From an uncultured Mycoplasmatota bacterium (GTDB lineage: Bacteria > Bacillota_I > Bacilli_A > RF39 > UBA660): a stretch of DNA of 64,000 bases. Positions 1 through 8,790 of this stretch are shown piece after piece. Numbering within the stretch: position 1 is the stretch's first letter; each line of letters opens with the position of its first letter. Position numbers and translations under genes: made by a program. Location of the stretch: the NCBI GenBank assembly GCA_900545005.1, contig UQXO01000006.1, positions 1-64,000 on the forward strand. The letters run 5' to 3'. The notes beneath the pieces were generated by a model. It saw nothing but the letters and a program-made list of their open reading frames with translations, was not told the origin of the DNA and searched no databases.

Positions 1-109
1 AATCAAAGTATTCATCTATTACTCTTAAAAAATGGTCTTTTGGTACCATATCTTCTAAATTTACTATTTCACAAGAGTATTGTCTTTTTGGTCTTTTTGT
101 CATTGACAT
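1..109 (-). CDS. IS1182-family transposase, N-terminal part (cut by window edge)
   Basis: Minus-strand reading starting at 109 gives MSMTKRPKRQY, then an S-C-E-I-V-N-L-E-D-M-V-P-K-D-H-F-L-R-V-I-D stretch. The pattern 'xLEDxVPxDHxLRxID' is typical of the first 40 residues of IS1182/DUF772 transposases. Only 36 codons are inside the window, so the DDE catalytic part cannot be seen and intactness is unknown. A second in-frame ATG lies at 103. A TATAAT on the minus strand at 150-145 fits a promoter. It is one of only three minus-strand genes here. Confidence 0.7.
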   Translation of the reverse strand, partial: MSMTKRPKRQYSCEIVNLEDMVPKDHFLRVIDEYFD

Positions 110-169
110 ATTTATCACTTACTTTCTTTATGTTTCCTGTGTTAATTATACCATTTTTTCATAAAAAAA

Positions 170-214
170 GTAAGGTTTGTAAGCTTTAAAATTGGAAACA
201 TAAAGCAACCTTAC
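170..214. repeat. Imperfect inverted repeat near the transposase 5' end
   Basis: Arms GTAAGGT...GCTTTA and TAAAGC...ACCTTAC face each other around a 14-base centre. Its place just outside the transposase gene would suit an IS end, but the outer boundary and a target duplication cannot be tested with the element cut off. Confidence 0.4.
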
Positions 215-285
215 GTATTTATTCTACAACATTTTTTTTAAAATTAAAAGACTATTAACAAAGAAATTATTTGTCAACAGTCTGA

Positions 286-311
286 GACTAAGTTAATTTC
301 TTAGTCTTTTT
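286..311 (+). terminator. Hairpin followed by T-run
   Basis: GACTAAG and CTTAGTC pair around TTAATTT and are followed by five T. No + strand gene precedes it inside the window except through the IS, so it may have served a gene to the left of the insertion. The rest of 110-398 holds only the IS promoter, the inverted repeat and the promoter of the next gene. Confidence 0.55.
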
Positions 312-364
312 GGTCTATTAAAATAAAGCAATCATAAAATTTAAAAGACTTTTAAAAATTTTTT

Positions 365-373
365 TGATATAAT
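365..373 (+). promoter_or_regulatory. Extended -10 promoter of the nucleoside kinase gene
   Basis: TGATATAAT matches the extended -10 form TG-N-TATAAT. No good -35 is seen 17 bases upstream. It lies 26 bases before the chosen ATG at 399, which argues against using the ATG at 378. Confidence 0.6.
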
Positions 374-398
374 TTAGATGATGATAAGAAGGGTGTTT

Positions 399-2057
399 AT
401 GAATAAGAAAATAGTAGTTACTTATAATCAAGGTAAGCAAGTGACGGTTGCTATTAATACAAAGATTATTGAAGTCTTAAAGAGTTTGCCTTTAGAGTTT
501 AAAAAGAATATTATTGGGGCAAAGATTGATAATAGTGTCGTGGGAATGGATACGAAGCTTAAAAGAGATTGTACGATTGATTTTATTGATAAGAGTGATT
601 TGGCAGGTTATAAGATGTATCAAGCTGGTTTAAAATTTATTATGCTAGCTAGCGTAAAAGATTTGTATGAAGATGCCAAGATTAGTTTTGATCATTCGAT
701 TATGCGAGGAATGCATATTACTTTAGAGGTTGGGCATAATCTAACTGATGAGGATATTATTAAGATTAAAGAACGAATGATGATGATTGTTGGAGAAGAT
801 TTACCTATCTTAAAGATGAATGTTTTAAGTAAAGAGATGGTAGAATACTATAATAAAAAGAATGATTTAGCTTGTAGTGCTAATATCTTGAATGTGGATT
901 ATGAGTTAGTAAATCTTTATCGCTTAGAGAAGTATTTTGGGTATTTTTATATGGAGATGCCTTATAGTACAGGAGTTTGTCGTCATTTTGATGTGGTTTT
1001 ATTAAATCCTAAGGAATTAGTATTGTTATTTTTGGATGAAAAGATGAGTGCTGGTGTACCAACTTATATTAATTATGAAAAAGTTATTGATTGTTTTCGC
1101 AGTGAAAAGACTTGGCTTAGTAAGTTAAATATTTCTTATGCGTATCAAGTAAATGAAGTAGTGGCATCAGGTAAGATTAGTGATTTAATTAGATTATCGG
1201 AACTTAATTTTGATAATAAAATTCATAGAGTTTGTGATGATATTGTACTAAAGGGAAGTCGCTTTGTGATGATAGCCGGGCCTTCTAGCAGTGGCAAGAC
1301 CACAACCTGTAAGAAGATTGCTCTGGATTTGCAGTCGCGAGGTATTAAGACTATTGCTCTTAGTGTTGATGATTATTTTAAAAATAGAGCGGATACACCG
1401 AAACTTCCGAATGGGGATTATGACTTTGAAAGTATAAAGGCCATTGATGTAGAGGGATTAAATCGAGATATTAATTTATTACTAGAGGGAAAAGAGGTAA
1501 GTTTACCGACTTATAATTTTGTTTTAGGAGTTAGAGAGTATTTGGGTAAACCGGTTAAGATTACTGAGAATTGTATAATTCTTTTAGAGGGGTTACATTG
1601 TCTTAACGATAATTTGACACCTCAGATTGCAAATGAGACAAAGTATAAGATTTATCTAAGTCCTTTTATGCCTCTTAATATTGATAGTAATAATTATATT
1701 AGTACGACGGATTTACGACTTATTAGAAGAATTATAAGAGATAATCGTACGAGAGGACATGATGTTAGTAAGACCATAGCAACTTGGAAAACCGTTCGAG
1801 ATGGGGAAGAGAAATATATTTTCCCTTATATTAGTACCAGTGATGTGATTATTAATACTTCTTTGGTTTATGAGTTAGGAGTTTTAAAGGTCTTTGCGGA
1901 ACCACTTCTTTATTCAGTACGAACTGATTCTAAGTATTATGAAGAGGCAAGAAGATTAATTAATTTCTTGAAAAGTTATTTTCCTATTTCGAGTGAATAC
2001 ATTAGAACGGATTGTGTCTTAAGAGAGTTTATTGGTGGGTCTTGTTTTGATAATTAA
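399..2057 (+). CDS. TGS-domain nucleoside (uridine-type) kinase
   Basis: A 552-residue two-part protein. The first ~60 residues look like a TGS domain, followed by a region like the second additional domain of threonyl-tRNA synthetase (G-H-N-L-T-D-E-D). The C-terminal ~280 residues are a phosphoribulokinase/uridine kinase fold: Walker A GPSSSGKTT near residue 298, then L-S-V-D-D-Y-F and L-L-E-G-L-H. Proteins with this architecture in Firmicutes are annotated as nucleoside kinases, presumably phosphorylating uridine or cytidine; the substrate is inferred. Start at 399 chosen because GAAGGG sits 7 bases upstream; an ATG at 378 lies almost on the promoter. Confidence 0.75.
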   Translation: MNKKIVVTYNQGKQVTVAINTKIIEVLKSLPLEFKKNIIGAKIDNSVVGMDTKLKRDCTIDFIDKSDLAGYKMYQAGLKFIMLASVKDLYEDAKISFDHSIMRGMHITLEVGHNLTDEDIIKIKERMMMIVGEDLPILKMNVLSKEMVEYYNKKNDLACSANILNVDYELVNLYRLEKYFGYFYMEMPYSTGVCRHFDVVLLNPKELVLLFLDEKMSAGVPTYINYEKVIDCFRSEKTWLSKLNISYAYQVNEVVASGKISDLIRLSELNFDNKIHRVCDDIVLKGSRFVMIAGPSSSGKTTTCKKIALDLQSRGIKTIALSVDDYFKNRADTPKLPNGDYDFESIKAIDVEGLNRDINLLLEGKEVSLPTYNFVLGVREYLGKPVKITENCIILLEGLHCLNDNLTPQIANETKYKIYLSPFMPLNIDSNNYISTTDLRLIRRIIRDNRTRGHDVSKTIATWKTVRDGEEKYIFPYISTSDVIINTSLVYELGVLKVFAEPLLYSVRTDSKYYEEARRLINFLKSYFPISSEYIRTDCVLREFIGGSCFDN

Positions 2058-2176
2058 TTAGTCCCTATATAAATAAGGAAAAATTTCTAGGATGAGATAA
2101 TTTTAATAGATAGTATAGAATTCTAGAAAAGAATAGTCAAGAGAAAAAATGTAATAGATAAAAAAGGAGATTGAAT

Positions 2177-3184
2177 ATGATAAAGGTGGCAATAAATGGT
2201 TTTGGAAGAATTGGAAGATTAGCATTTAGAGAGATGATTACGAGTAAGGATATGAATGTAGTGGCTATTAATGATTTGGCCTCTGCCGAGGAGTTAGCGT
2301 ATCTTTTGAAGTATGATACTAATCATCGTAGTTTTCATGAAAGTGAGATTGGTTATGAAAATGATAATCTAGTGATAGCAGGAGTTAAAAAGATTAAAGT
2401 TTATAGTGAAAAAGATCCCTCTAATCTTCCGTGGAAAGAGTTAGGAGTAGATGTGGTGTTAGAGTGTAGTGGACACTTTACAAAGTATGAAGATGCTTAT
2501 AAACATATTGAAGCGGGAGCCAAGAAAGTTATTATTTCTGCCCCAGGTAAGGGTGATATGAAAACAATTGTTTATAATGTTAATCAAGAGATTTTAGATG
2601 GTAGGGAAAAGATTATTTCGGCGGCATCTTGTACGACTAATTGCATGGCTCCCGTTGTTAAGGTTCTTGAAGATAATGTGGGAATTGTTGGGGGAGCGAT
2701 GAGCACTATTCATGCGTATACCAACGATCAAGCAACTTTAGATATTACTCATAGTAAAGGTATCTATGCCAGAAGAGGAAGAGCGTGTGCTCAAAATATC
2801 ATTCCGGCTTCTACCGGAGCTGCTAAAGCTATTGGTAAAGTAATTCCTAGTTTAGATGGTAAAATTGTCGGGAAAGCTTTTAGAGTTCCTGTACCTGATG
2901 GGTCGATGATTGATTTAACTTTAGAGTTAAAAAGAAAAGTAACAGTTGAAGAGTTAAATAACTTATTTATTAAAAATCAAAATAGTACTTTAAGAGTTAC
3001 TAATGATCCCGTAGTTTCTAGTGATTGTTTAGGGAAGAAGTGTGGAGCGATAGTCGATTTATTATCAACGGAGGTTTTAGATATTAATGGGACTTCTTTA
3101 TGTAAAGTAGTTGCTTGGTATGATAATGAAGTTGGTTATACGCATCAGATGATTGAAACTTTAAGATATTTAATGAGTTTATAA
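2177..3184 (+). CDS. gap: Glyceraldehyde-3-phosphate dehydrogenase
   Basis: A 335-residue GAPDH. The N-terminal Rossmann motif NGFGRIGR is followed by I-N-D-L (Asp33, NAD preference). The catalytic Cys152 sits in SAASCTTNCMAP, and the C-terminal WYDNEVGYTHQ is intact. It oxidises glyceraldehyde 3-phosphate to 1,3-bisphosphoglycerate. pgk follows 0.6 kb downstream, the usual glycolytic pairing. AAGGAG 7 bases before ATG 2177 fixes the start; a TTG at 2171 overlaps that site. A terminator follows, so gap appears to be transcribed separately from pgk. Confidence 0.95.
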   Translation: MIKVAINGFGRIGRLAFREMITSKDMNVVAINDLASAEELAYLLKYDTNHRSFHESEIGYENDNLVIAGVKKIKVYSEKDPSNLPWKELGVDVVLECSGHFTKYEDAYKHIEAGAKKVIISAPGKGDMKTIVYNVNQEILDGREKIISAASCTTNCMAPVVKVLEDNVGIVGGAMSTIHAYTNDQATLDITHSKGIYARRGRACAQNIIPASTGAAKAIGKVIPSLDGKIVGKAFRVPVPDGSMIDLTLELKRKVTVEELNNLFIKNQNSTLRVTNDPVVSSDCLGKKCGAIVDLLSTEVLDINGTSLCKVVAWYDNEVGYTHQMIETLRYLMSL

Positions 3185-3190
3185 GAGTAG

Positions 3191-3224
3191 ACACTTTTAG
3201 AATATTTCTAGAAGTGTTTATTTT
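3191..3224 (+). terminator. Terminator after gap
   Basis: A 12-bp stem, ACACTTTTAGAA with TTCTAGAAGTGT, around a 3-base loop, followed by TTTATTTT. Confidence 0.75.
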
Positions 3225-3240
3225 AATTAAATTAATTATT

Positions 3241-3249
3241 TGGTATAAT
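3241..3249 (+). promoter_or_regulatory. Extended -10 promoter for the 3288-5006 pair
   Basis: TGGTATAAT (TG-N-TATAAT) lies 38 bases before the start of the next gene, with no clear -35. Confidence 0.55.
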
Positions 3250-3287
3250 GATGATGAATTTAGAAAATAATTATAAGGATGATAAAG

Positions 3288-3803
3288 ATGGATGATAGAA
3301 ATGAAAAGAATACAAAAGTAATTGTTCTTAATGATAAATTAATTATTGAAGAAAGTTTTAAAGAAGAGTATCGGCTAGCTAGTTCGGCTCATCTAGAGAT
3401 GATAAAGGTAATTAAAAGAAAATTACAAGACAAGGGTTTAAGACTGGATAATGTTAGAGTGGATAATATTAGGGATGCGGCTTTAGATATGGCATCTTTA
3501 TTAGAGGGACTTGTTATTCAAGTTTTTCCGAATGCGGGAAATTCTAAAGAGGTTTTAGCAGTTATTTATTTTGAGGGGAAAGAACTTAAAGAAGGGGTTT
3601 TAAGTAATCTTTTGGAAGTTTATAATAGTCTTATTAGTAGTAAGATTGATGATGAGTTAGTTTGTCTTAAGGGGGTATTATTTTCTCCTTTAGGAGAAAT
3701 GATGGAGTGTTATCCGGTGGAAGCTAGTGATACGGAAGATAATTTGAATTTCTCAGATATTGTTAGTAATTTACCATTTAAGAAGAGTAAAGAAAGGAAA
3801 TAA
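3288..3803 (+). CDS. Hypothetical protein, 171 residues, upstream of pgk
   Basis: Not recognised. A soluble acidic/lysine-rich protein without membrane segment, Cys pair or nucleotide motif. The N-terminal third is charged and probably helical; the middle has alternating hydrophobics (V-L-A-V-I-Y-F) like a beta sheet. Start at 3288 (MDDRNE) preferred over ATG 3279 because AAGG abuts 3279 but is 9 bases from 3288. Only 3 bases separate it from pgk, so the two are likely co-transcribed. Confidence 0.7.
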   Translation: MDDRNEKNTKVIVLNDKLIIEESFKEEYRLASSAHLEMIKVIKRKLQDKGLRLDNVRVDNIRDAALDMASLLEGLVIQVFPNAGNSKEVLAVIYFEGKELKEGVLSNLLEVYNSLISSKIDDELVCLKGVLFSPLGEMMECYPVEASDTEDNLNFSDIVSNLPFKKSKERK

Positions 3804-3806
3804 GAT

Positions 3807-5006
3807 ATGAAGTGTTTATTACAAGATATGGATGTTTTAAATAAGAGGGTTATTGTTCGTTGTGATTTTAATGTTCCTTTAAAAGATGGACATATTTTAG
3901 ATGATACAAAGATTAAAGCTTCTTTAGAGACTATTAATTATTTGATTGAAAAGAATTGTAAGATTATTTTACTTTCGCATATGGGAAAGGTAAAAACTCT
4001 AGAAGATAAGAAAAAATATTCTTTGAAAGTGGTAGCTGAAAGACTTAATGAGTTGGTTAGTAGTAATGTTATATTTTCCCCAGAGACCAGAAGTAGTCTT
4101 TTAGAAATTAAGGCGATGGAGTTACAACCTAAAGATATATTGCTAGTTGAAAATACTAGGTTTGAAGATATTGATAATGGTTTTGAAAGTAATGATGATA
4201 TGCAACTGGCTTCTTATTTTGCTTCTTTAGGAGATATTTTTGTTTTGGATGCTTTTGCGAGTGCTCATCGAAAACATGCTTCGACTTATGGAATTACCAA
4301 ATTTATTCCTAGTTGTTTAGGGTTCTTAGTTCAAAAAGAAATGGAAATGTTAAATAAGTATGTGTTAAATGCTCCAAGACCTTTTGTTATTATTATGGGT
4401 GGTGCTAAGATTGATGATAAGTTAGCCTTAGTTTCTAAGTTGTTACCTAAGTGTGATCATATGCTTTTAGCTGGAGGTCTTGCTAATAGTGCTCTTAAGT
4501 CTTTGGGACTTAGTGTTGGCTCTTCCTTAGTTAGTGAAAGTGCTGATACTTTAGAAAATGTTAAGAAAATTTTAAAAGAAAATAGTAGAAAGATTATCTT
4601 ACCATTTGATGCGATTGTAGGTAATAAATATGATGAAAATTCTGTCGTAAGTAAAGATATTAATAAGGTTCTAGCCGATGAAGTTATTGGCGATGTGGGA
4701 CCAAAGACTTTAGGACAGTATCGAAAGGTTTTAGCGAACGCAAAGACTATTTTTATGAATGGTACTTTGGGAATGTATGAAGATAAAAGATATAGTAATG
4801 GTACTTTAGAGCTTTTAGAATTATTAAAAGGATTACCAGCAACTAAGATAGCTGGGGGTGGAGACTGTACAAGTGCCATTGATAAATTTGGTTATCAAAA
4901 GAGTTTTGATTTTATTTCGACGGGGGGTGGAGCCACTTTAGAGTATATAATGAAAGGAACTTTACCCGCTATTGAGGCAATTAATGATGCCGAAGAAGTT
5001 TTGTAG
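3807..5006 (+). CDS. pgk: Phosphoglycerate kinase
   Basis: A 399-residue protein with the family length. The N-terminal R-C-D-F-N-V-P-L substrate motif, S-H-M-G-K, and V-L-D-A-F-A-S-A-H-R are present, as is the C-terminal nucleotide loop with GGGD and S-T-G-G-G-A-T-L-E. It transfers phosphate from 1,3-bisphosphoglycerate to ADP. The usual GGGD-S/T-A-A reads GGGDCTSAIDKFG here, a mild variant. AAAGGAA precedes the start. tpiA, often next in Bacilli, is not here. Confidence 0.95.
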   Translation: MKCLLQDMDVLNKRVIVRCDFNVPLKDGHILDDTKIKASLETINYLIEKNCKIILLSHMGKVKTLEDKKKYSLKVVAERLNELVSSNVIFSPETRSSLLEIKAMELQPKDILLVENTRFEDIDNGFESNDDMQLASYFASLGDIFVLDAFASAHRKHASTYGITKFIPSCLGFLVQKEMEMLNKYVLNAPRPFVIIMGGAKIDDKLALVSKLLPKCDHMLLAGGLANSALKSLGLSVGSSLVSESADTLENVKKILKENSRKIILPFDAIVGNKYDENSVVSKDINKVLADEVIGDVGPKTLGQYRKVLANAKTIFMNGTLGMYEDKRYSNGTLELLELLKGLPATKIAGGGDCTSAIDKFGYQKSFDFISTGGGATLEYIMKGTLPAIEAINDAEEVL

Positions 5007-5127
5007 AAAATAATTTTCTAGGAGTTATTAACGATACTTTAGAAGAACTTGGATAGTAAAGTTTTGTGGTATTTTAAGAGTTAGAAAAGAACTAGATAAA
5101 GTATTTGCTTATTATTCTAGTAAATAG

Positions 5128-5163
5128 AAGTGCTAAGAGTAGTTTTTCTAAAGCACTTTTTTT
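5128..5163 (+). terminator. Terminator after pgk
   Basis: AAGTGCT pairs with AGCACTT, with further inner pairing (AGA with TCT), followed by TTTTTTT. The rest of the 5007-5253 gap shows no gene. Confidence 0.7.
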
Positions 5164-5253
5164 AATGTTAAGAAAATTGGCGAATATTCCAAATGAATTT
5201 GATAGACCATAACTTTTAAGGTAGTTAAAATTGAAATAGAAAGGAGAGTTAAT

Positions 5254-5826
5254 ATGTTAGGAGAGAAAATTATTAAAGAAAGAAAAAAACATTACTTAAG
5301 TCAGGAAGCTCTTGCTGAGGTGATTGGGGTTACAAGACAAACTATATCCAATTGGGAACTTAATGAGACTAGTCCTGATTTAAAGCAGGCACAAAAACTT
5401 GCCGATATTTTTAATATTAGTATGGATGAATTAATTGGGAATAAGAATATCCTTTTAGAGAAGATTGATAAAACGGAAAGTAATTCTAAATTAATTATTA
5501 AATTAATTAAAGTTTTAGGAATAACTTTAGGAATACTTATTTTTATTTTACTATGTATTTTAGGAATTTATTTTTCTACAATTAATTACTATAAAAGCGA
5601 GGTAACTGCTAGTGGAGAAGGAAGGGTTTGTTATTTTAATGGAAAGATAAGTAATTATATCATTATGAAAAATACTGATAATACCCTTACTTTTGAGATA
5701 GAAGATGAGATTATAAAAGATAAGTTTAATCTTGATAATATTAAAACAGGAGAACCAAAAGAAATCTTAGATAAAATAGTTATTTATATTAAAGAAAATG
5801 GTGGTGTTTGTTTAGAGGAAAAATAG
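5254..5826 (+). CDS. XRE-family regulator with a membrane anchor
   Basis: A 190-residue protein. Residues 1-65 form a Cro/CI helix-turn-helix: LSQEALAEVIGVTRQTISNWE is the recognition part, followed by SPDLKQAQKLADIFNISMDELI. A single membrane segment of about 22 hydrophobic residues follows near 84-108 and then ~80 extracytoplasmic residues. HTH-plus-membrane proteins of this type are common in Bacillota, and their ligands are generally unknown. AAAGGAG precedes the ATG. No partner gene is linked; spo0A follows after its own promoter. Confidence 0.75.
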   Translation: MLGEKIIKERKKHYLSQEALAEVIGVTRQTISNWELNETSPDLKQAQKLADIFNISMDELIGNKNILLEKIDKTESNSKLIIKLIKVLGITLGILIFILLCILGIYFSTINYYKSEVTASGEGRVCYFNGKISNYIIMKNTDNTLTFEIEDEIIKDKFNLDNIKTGEPKEILDKIVIYIKENGGVCLEEK

Positions 5827-5880
5827 GATAAGAATTATAATTTGATGCGTTAAAGATATAAATTGGTTTTTAAGTTCTAG

Positions 5881-5936
5881 TTCGACAAAAATTGTCAAAA
5901 TAAAAAGTGGAATTTTGTAAAAAAATATTTTATAAT
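5881..5936 (+). promoter_or_regulatory. spo0A promoter region with a 0A box
   Basis: TTCGACA at 5881-5887 is the exact reverse complement of the Spo0A target TGTCGAA. A TATAAT -10 lies at 5931-5936, 31 bases before the start codon. The box about 45 bases upstream of the -10 suggests autoregulation. Confidence 0.6.
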
Positions 5937-5967
5937 AGACATAGGTAGTACGAATAGGGAGAAAATT

Positions 5968-6729
5968 ATGATTAATGTACTTATGGTAGATGAAGTATCT
6001 AGTATTAAGGCAGTAAAAGAATTTTTGACGAGTAAAAGTAGTACTAATGTCAATATAAAGTATAGTTGTAGTGATGGCTTAGAGGCTATTAAACTGATTA
6101 AAGATAAATATGATGACTTTGATTGTGTTGTGTTATCAATGGTTTTACCATCTTTAGATGGAATGGGGATTTTAAAGTTTTTAAAGAGAGAAAATCTAAA
6201 TAAAAAGGTAATTTTATATACTTATAATAAGAATATGGATTTATTAAGGGTACTTACAGATTATAATGTTTTATTTTGTCTTTATAAGGGAATTGATTTA
6301 AATATTTTAGAAGAAAGAATTAATGATGCGGTTAATTTAGAGACATCTAGTGTTCCAATTAGTAATAATGGGGATATGACTAAAGAAATTTCGAAACTTT
6401 TACATGATCTTGGGATGCCTAGTCATATTAAAGGATATCAATATATTAGGGATTCTATTGCGCTTATGTATAATAATCCAGATTGTTTAGGAGGAATTAC
6501 GAAAGAAGTTTATCCTTATATTGCCCAGAAGTATAATACGACGCCATCAAGAGTGGAACGGGCTATTAGACATGCGATTGAAGTTAGTTGGACAAGGGGA
6601 GATTATGATCTTATGGAAGAAGTTTTTGGTCATTCGGTGGACTTTGATCGGGCTAAGCCTACTAATTCAGAATTTTTAGCGACTTTAGCGGATAAGTTGA
6701 GTGTGGATAATAGGCATATAGCAAGATAA
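5968..6729 (+). CDS. spo0A: Spo0A homologue with a degenerate receiver domain
   Basis: A 253-residue protein colinear with Spo0A. The C-terminal half is clearly Spo0A DNA-binding: DLGMPSHIKGYQYIRDSI, then the recognition helix PSRVERAIRHAIEVSWTRGD. The N-terminal receiver keeps the acidic pair (D8, E9), T85 and K107, but the phosphoacceptor position reads V-V-L-S57-M-V-L-P-S-L-D-G where Spo0A normally has V-L-D-I-I-M-P. It therefore should not accept phosphoryl groups at the usual site. It may be a constitutively active regulator, or one tuned by dimerisation; that is inference. A 0A box upstream suggests autoregulation. Whether the organism sporulates cannot be told from here. Confidence 0.85.
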   Translation: MINVLMVDEVSSIKAVKEFLTSKSSTNVNIKYSCSDGLEAIKLIKDKYDDFDCVVLSMVLPSLDGMGILKFLKRENLNKKVILYTYNKNMDLLRVLTDYNVLFCLYKGIDLNILEERINDAVNLETSSVPISNNGDMTKEISKLLHDLGMPSHIKGYQYIRDSIALMYNNPDCLGGITKEVYPYIAQKYNTTPSRVERAIRHAIEVSWTRGDYDLMEEVFGHSVDFDRAKPTNSEFLATLADKLSVDNRHIAR

Positions 6730-6757
6730 CTTTAAGATTGTTCTTAGAGTTTTTTTG
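6728..6757 (+). terminator. Terminator overlapping the spo0A stop codon
   Basis: A 10-bp stem, AACTTTAAGA with TCTTAGAGTT, has a TTGT loop and trailing T-run. The first bases of the stem are the last two of the TAA stop. Confidence 0.75.
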
Positions 6758-6817
6758 TTTAAATAGATATGAAAGATGATTTTTAAAGATAGGGGTATTA
6801 AAAAAGAGATAAAGTAC

Positions 6818-6847
6818 TTGTCAGTAAAAGCTAATTTGTGGTACTAT
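6818..6847 (+). promoter_or_regulatory. Promoter of gpmI
   Basis: TTGTCA, 18-base spacer, TACTAT preceded by TGG (extended -10). Start codon 55 bases further on. Confidence 0.6.
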
Positions 6848-6901
6848 TTTAGTGCTATATTGTTAGATAAGACTTCTTAAATAGTTAGAAAAGAGATTTT
6901 T

Positions 6902-8425
6902 ATGAAAAAAGTATTAACAATAATATTAGATGGTTTTGGTTTAAGAAATAGTGTTCATGGAAATGCTGTTAAGTTGGCGAAGATGCCTAATTTTAAAGAG
7001 TTATGGAATAAATATCCTCATAGTCAGTTATTAGCATCGGAACGAGCTGTTGGTCTTGAAAAAGGACAGATGGGTAACAGTGAAGTAGGACATACGACAA
7101 TTGGAGCTGGACGTTTGATTAAACAAAATTTTATGGAGATAACGGACTGGTTTAATAAGAAAGAAATTCTTAAGAATGAAACTTTTTTAGAGATGGTTAA
7201 TTATGCTAAAGATAATAATAAGCCTATTCATATGTTGGGACTTTTATCGGATGGGGGGATTCATTCACATATTAAGTTTAATTTATGGATGCTTGATTAT
7301 TTATATGAGGCTGGTATTAAAGAAGTTTATGTTCATGCGATTACTGATGGTAGAGATACTTCAGTTATGAGTAGTTGGAGTTATATCGAAGAGGCTAATG
7401 CTAAATTAAGGGAATATGGTTATAAAGAAGTGGCTAGTGTTTGTGGTCGCTATTATGCAATGGATCGGGATAAGAAATGGGACCGAACTAAACTTTATAG
7501 TGATATGTTAACTTTGGGGATGGGAGCTCGGGTTAAAGATTTGAAGGAAGCTATTAACTTTTGTTATAAGAAAAATGTTACTGATGAATTTTTACCTCCT
7601 ATTATTATGGAGGATATTCCCAAGATAATGGATGGGGATGTTGTTTTATGGATGAATTATCGTCCTGATCGAGCTAAGCAAATTTTACAGGTTTTAACAG
7701 ATAATAAATTTGACATTTATGATACGGTAAAATTTAATAATTTAAAAACTTATACAATTTATCCGATTGCTGAAGCTAAGAATTCCAAGGCGTTTTTAGG
7801 TTTAACGGAAGTTAAGAACAGTTTAGGAGTTTATTTAGCACAGTTAGGGTTAACCCAAGCCAGGATTGCAGAGACTGAGAAGTATGCGCATGTAACTTAT
7901 TTTTTTGATGGTGGTAAAGAGTATAAACTAGAGAAGTGTGACCGCTATTTAATACCTAGTCCAAAAGTTGCTACTTATGATTTAAAACCGGAGATGAGTT
8001 GTAAAGATGTCACAAAGACTTGTCTAAAGTGTATGGATAAGGGATATGATTTCATCTTAGTTAATTTTGCTAATCCGGATATGGTTGGTCATACTGGTAA
8101 TTTAGAGGCTACTATTGAGGCTTTAGAGGTAATAGATTATTGCCTTGGAAGTATTTATAGTAAGGCTTTAGATGATGATTATACTTTATTTATTATGGCT
8201 GACCATGGTAATTGTGATTATATGTTAGATGATAATGATAATGTTATTACGACTCATTCTTTATATCCGGTACCTTTTATTATTACAGATAGTACGGTTA
8301 AATTAAGAAATGGTGATTTGACTATGGTGGCTCCTACGATTCTTAAATATATGGATATTGCTTGTCCACCAGAGATGAAGACAACTGAGGTTTTATTTGC
8401 AACTGATGAGGATAATACTAAGTAA
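6902..8425 (+). CDS. gpmI: 2,3-bisphosphoglycerate-independent phosphoglycerate mutase
   Basis: A 507-residue alkaline-phosphatase-fold enzyme, close to the usual ~510. Metal and catalytic motifs are all present: LDGFG near the N-terminus, catalytic Ser in KGQMGNSEVGH, DGRDT, Y-R-P-D-R-A-K-Q-I, ADHGNCD and the final H of THSLYPVPF. It interconverts 3- and 2-phosphoglycerate using two Mn ions. Part of the local glycolytic group with gap and pgk, but with its own promoter. Enolase and triosephosphate isomerase are not in the window. Confidence 0.95.
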   Translation: MKKVLTIILDGFGLRNSVHGNAVKLAKMPNFKELWNKYPHSQLLASERAVGLEKGQMGNSEVGHTTIGAGRLIKQNFMEITDWFNKKEILKNETFLEMVNYAKDNNKPIHMLGLLSDGGIHSHIKFNLWMLDYLYEAGIKEVYVHAITDGRDTSVMSSWSYIEEANAKLREYGYKEVASVCGRYYAMDRDKKWDRTKLYSDMLTLGMGARVKDLKEAINFCYKKNVTDEFLPPIIMEDIPKIMDGDVVLWMNYRPDRAKQILQVLTDNKFDIYDTVKFNNLKTYTIYPIAEAKNSKAFLGLTEVKNSLGVYLAQLGLTQARIAETEKYAHVTYFFDGGKEYKLEKCDRYLIPSPKVATYDLKPEMSCKDVTKTCLKCMDKGYDFILVNFANPDMVGHTGNLEATIEALEVIDYCLGSIYSKALDDDYTLFIMADHGNCDYMLDDNDNVITTHSLYPVPFIITDSTVKLRNGDLTMVAPTILKYMDIACPPEMKTTEVLFATDEDNTK

Positions 8426-8501
8426 AATTTAAAAATTATTAGATTTTAAGATAATAATAGGTAAAATTCTAATTTAGATGATGATTAAAAGAATTTGATT
8501 G

Positions 8502-8532
8502 AGAAGCTTTCTTGGATGAGGGTTTCTTTTTT
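8502..8532 (+). terminator. Probable terminator between gpmI and rpsJ
   Basis: AGAAGCT pairs with GGTTTCT (two wobble pairs) and is followed by a T-run. Confidence 0.5.
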
Positions 8533-8617
8533 TGATGAAAAATATTTTGGAAAAATTTATAGGGATTTGGGATAAAAAGCAGGCTCTTAAAATAATGTGA
8601 AAAAGTGCAAAAAACAC

Positions 8618-8647
8618 TTGATTTCTAGGGGAAAGGTATGGTATTAT
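8618..8647 (+). promoter_or_regulatory. Promoter of the ribosomal protein operon
   Basis: TTGATT, 18-base spacer, TATTAT preceded by TGG (extended -10). It is the only convincing promoter seen before the ribosomal genes, 144 bases before the rpsJ start codon, leaving a leader of about 135 nucleotides. Confidence 0.6.
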
Positions 8648-8654
8648 TTTGATT

Positions 8655-8785
8655 GTATGACTGCAGGGATGTGTGAGGTTGCTGATACGCTAGGCAAAGT
8701 TGATTGATAAAAATTGACTAAAAGTGGCAATATCAGGTAATTCATAACGGAGCAAGTCTATACTAGATATAGGCGAAGGGAGGAC
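8655..8785 (+). ncRNA. Structured 5' leader of the S10 operon
   Basis: A GC-richer untranslated leader. CTGATA at 8682-8687 can pair with TATCAG at 8731-8736. The block GTAATTCATAACGGAGCAAGTC, split here as GTAATTCATA and ACGGAGCAAGTC, followed by a CTATA/TATAG hairpin and GGCGAAGGGAGG, resembles leaders seen in front of rpsJ in other Bacilli. A role in ribosomal protein autoregulation is inferred. The rest of 8426-8790 is the terminator and promoter. Confidence 0.5.
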
Positions 8786-8790
8786 ATATA

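Noticed and set aside
4457..4879. Long minus-strand open frame inside pgk
   Set aside because: It is antisense to a well-conserved enzyme, Ser/Pro-rich, with no ribosome binding site; a shadow of pgk codon use. The same reasoning rejects the antisense frames inside 23117-23590 and 32633-32995.
5007..5127. Remnant of tpiA between pgk and the regulator
   Set aside because: A short frame ending V-I-N-D-T-L-E-E-L-G has no likeness to the TpiA C-terminus that I can support.
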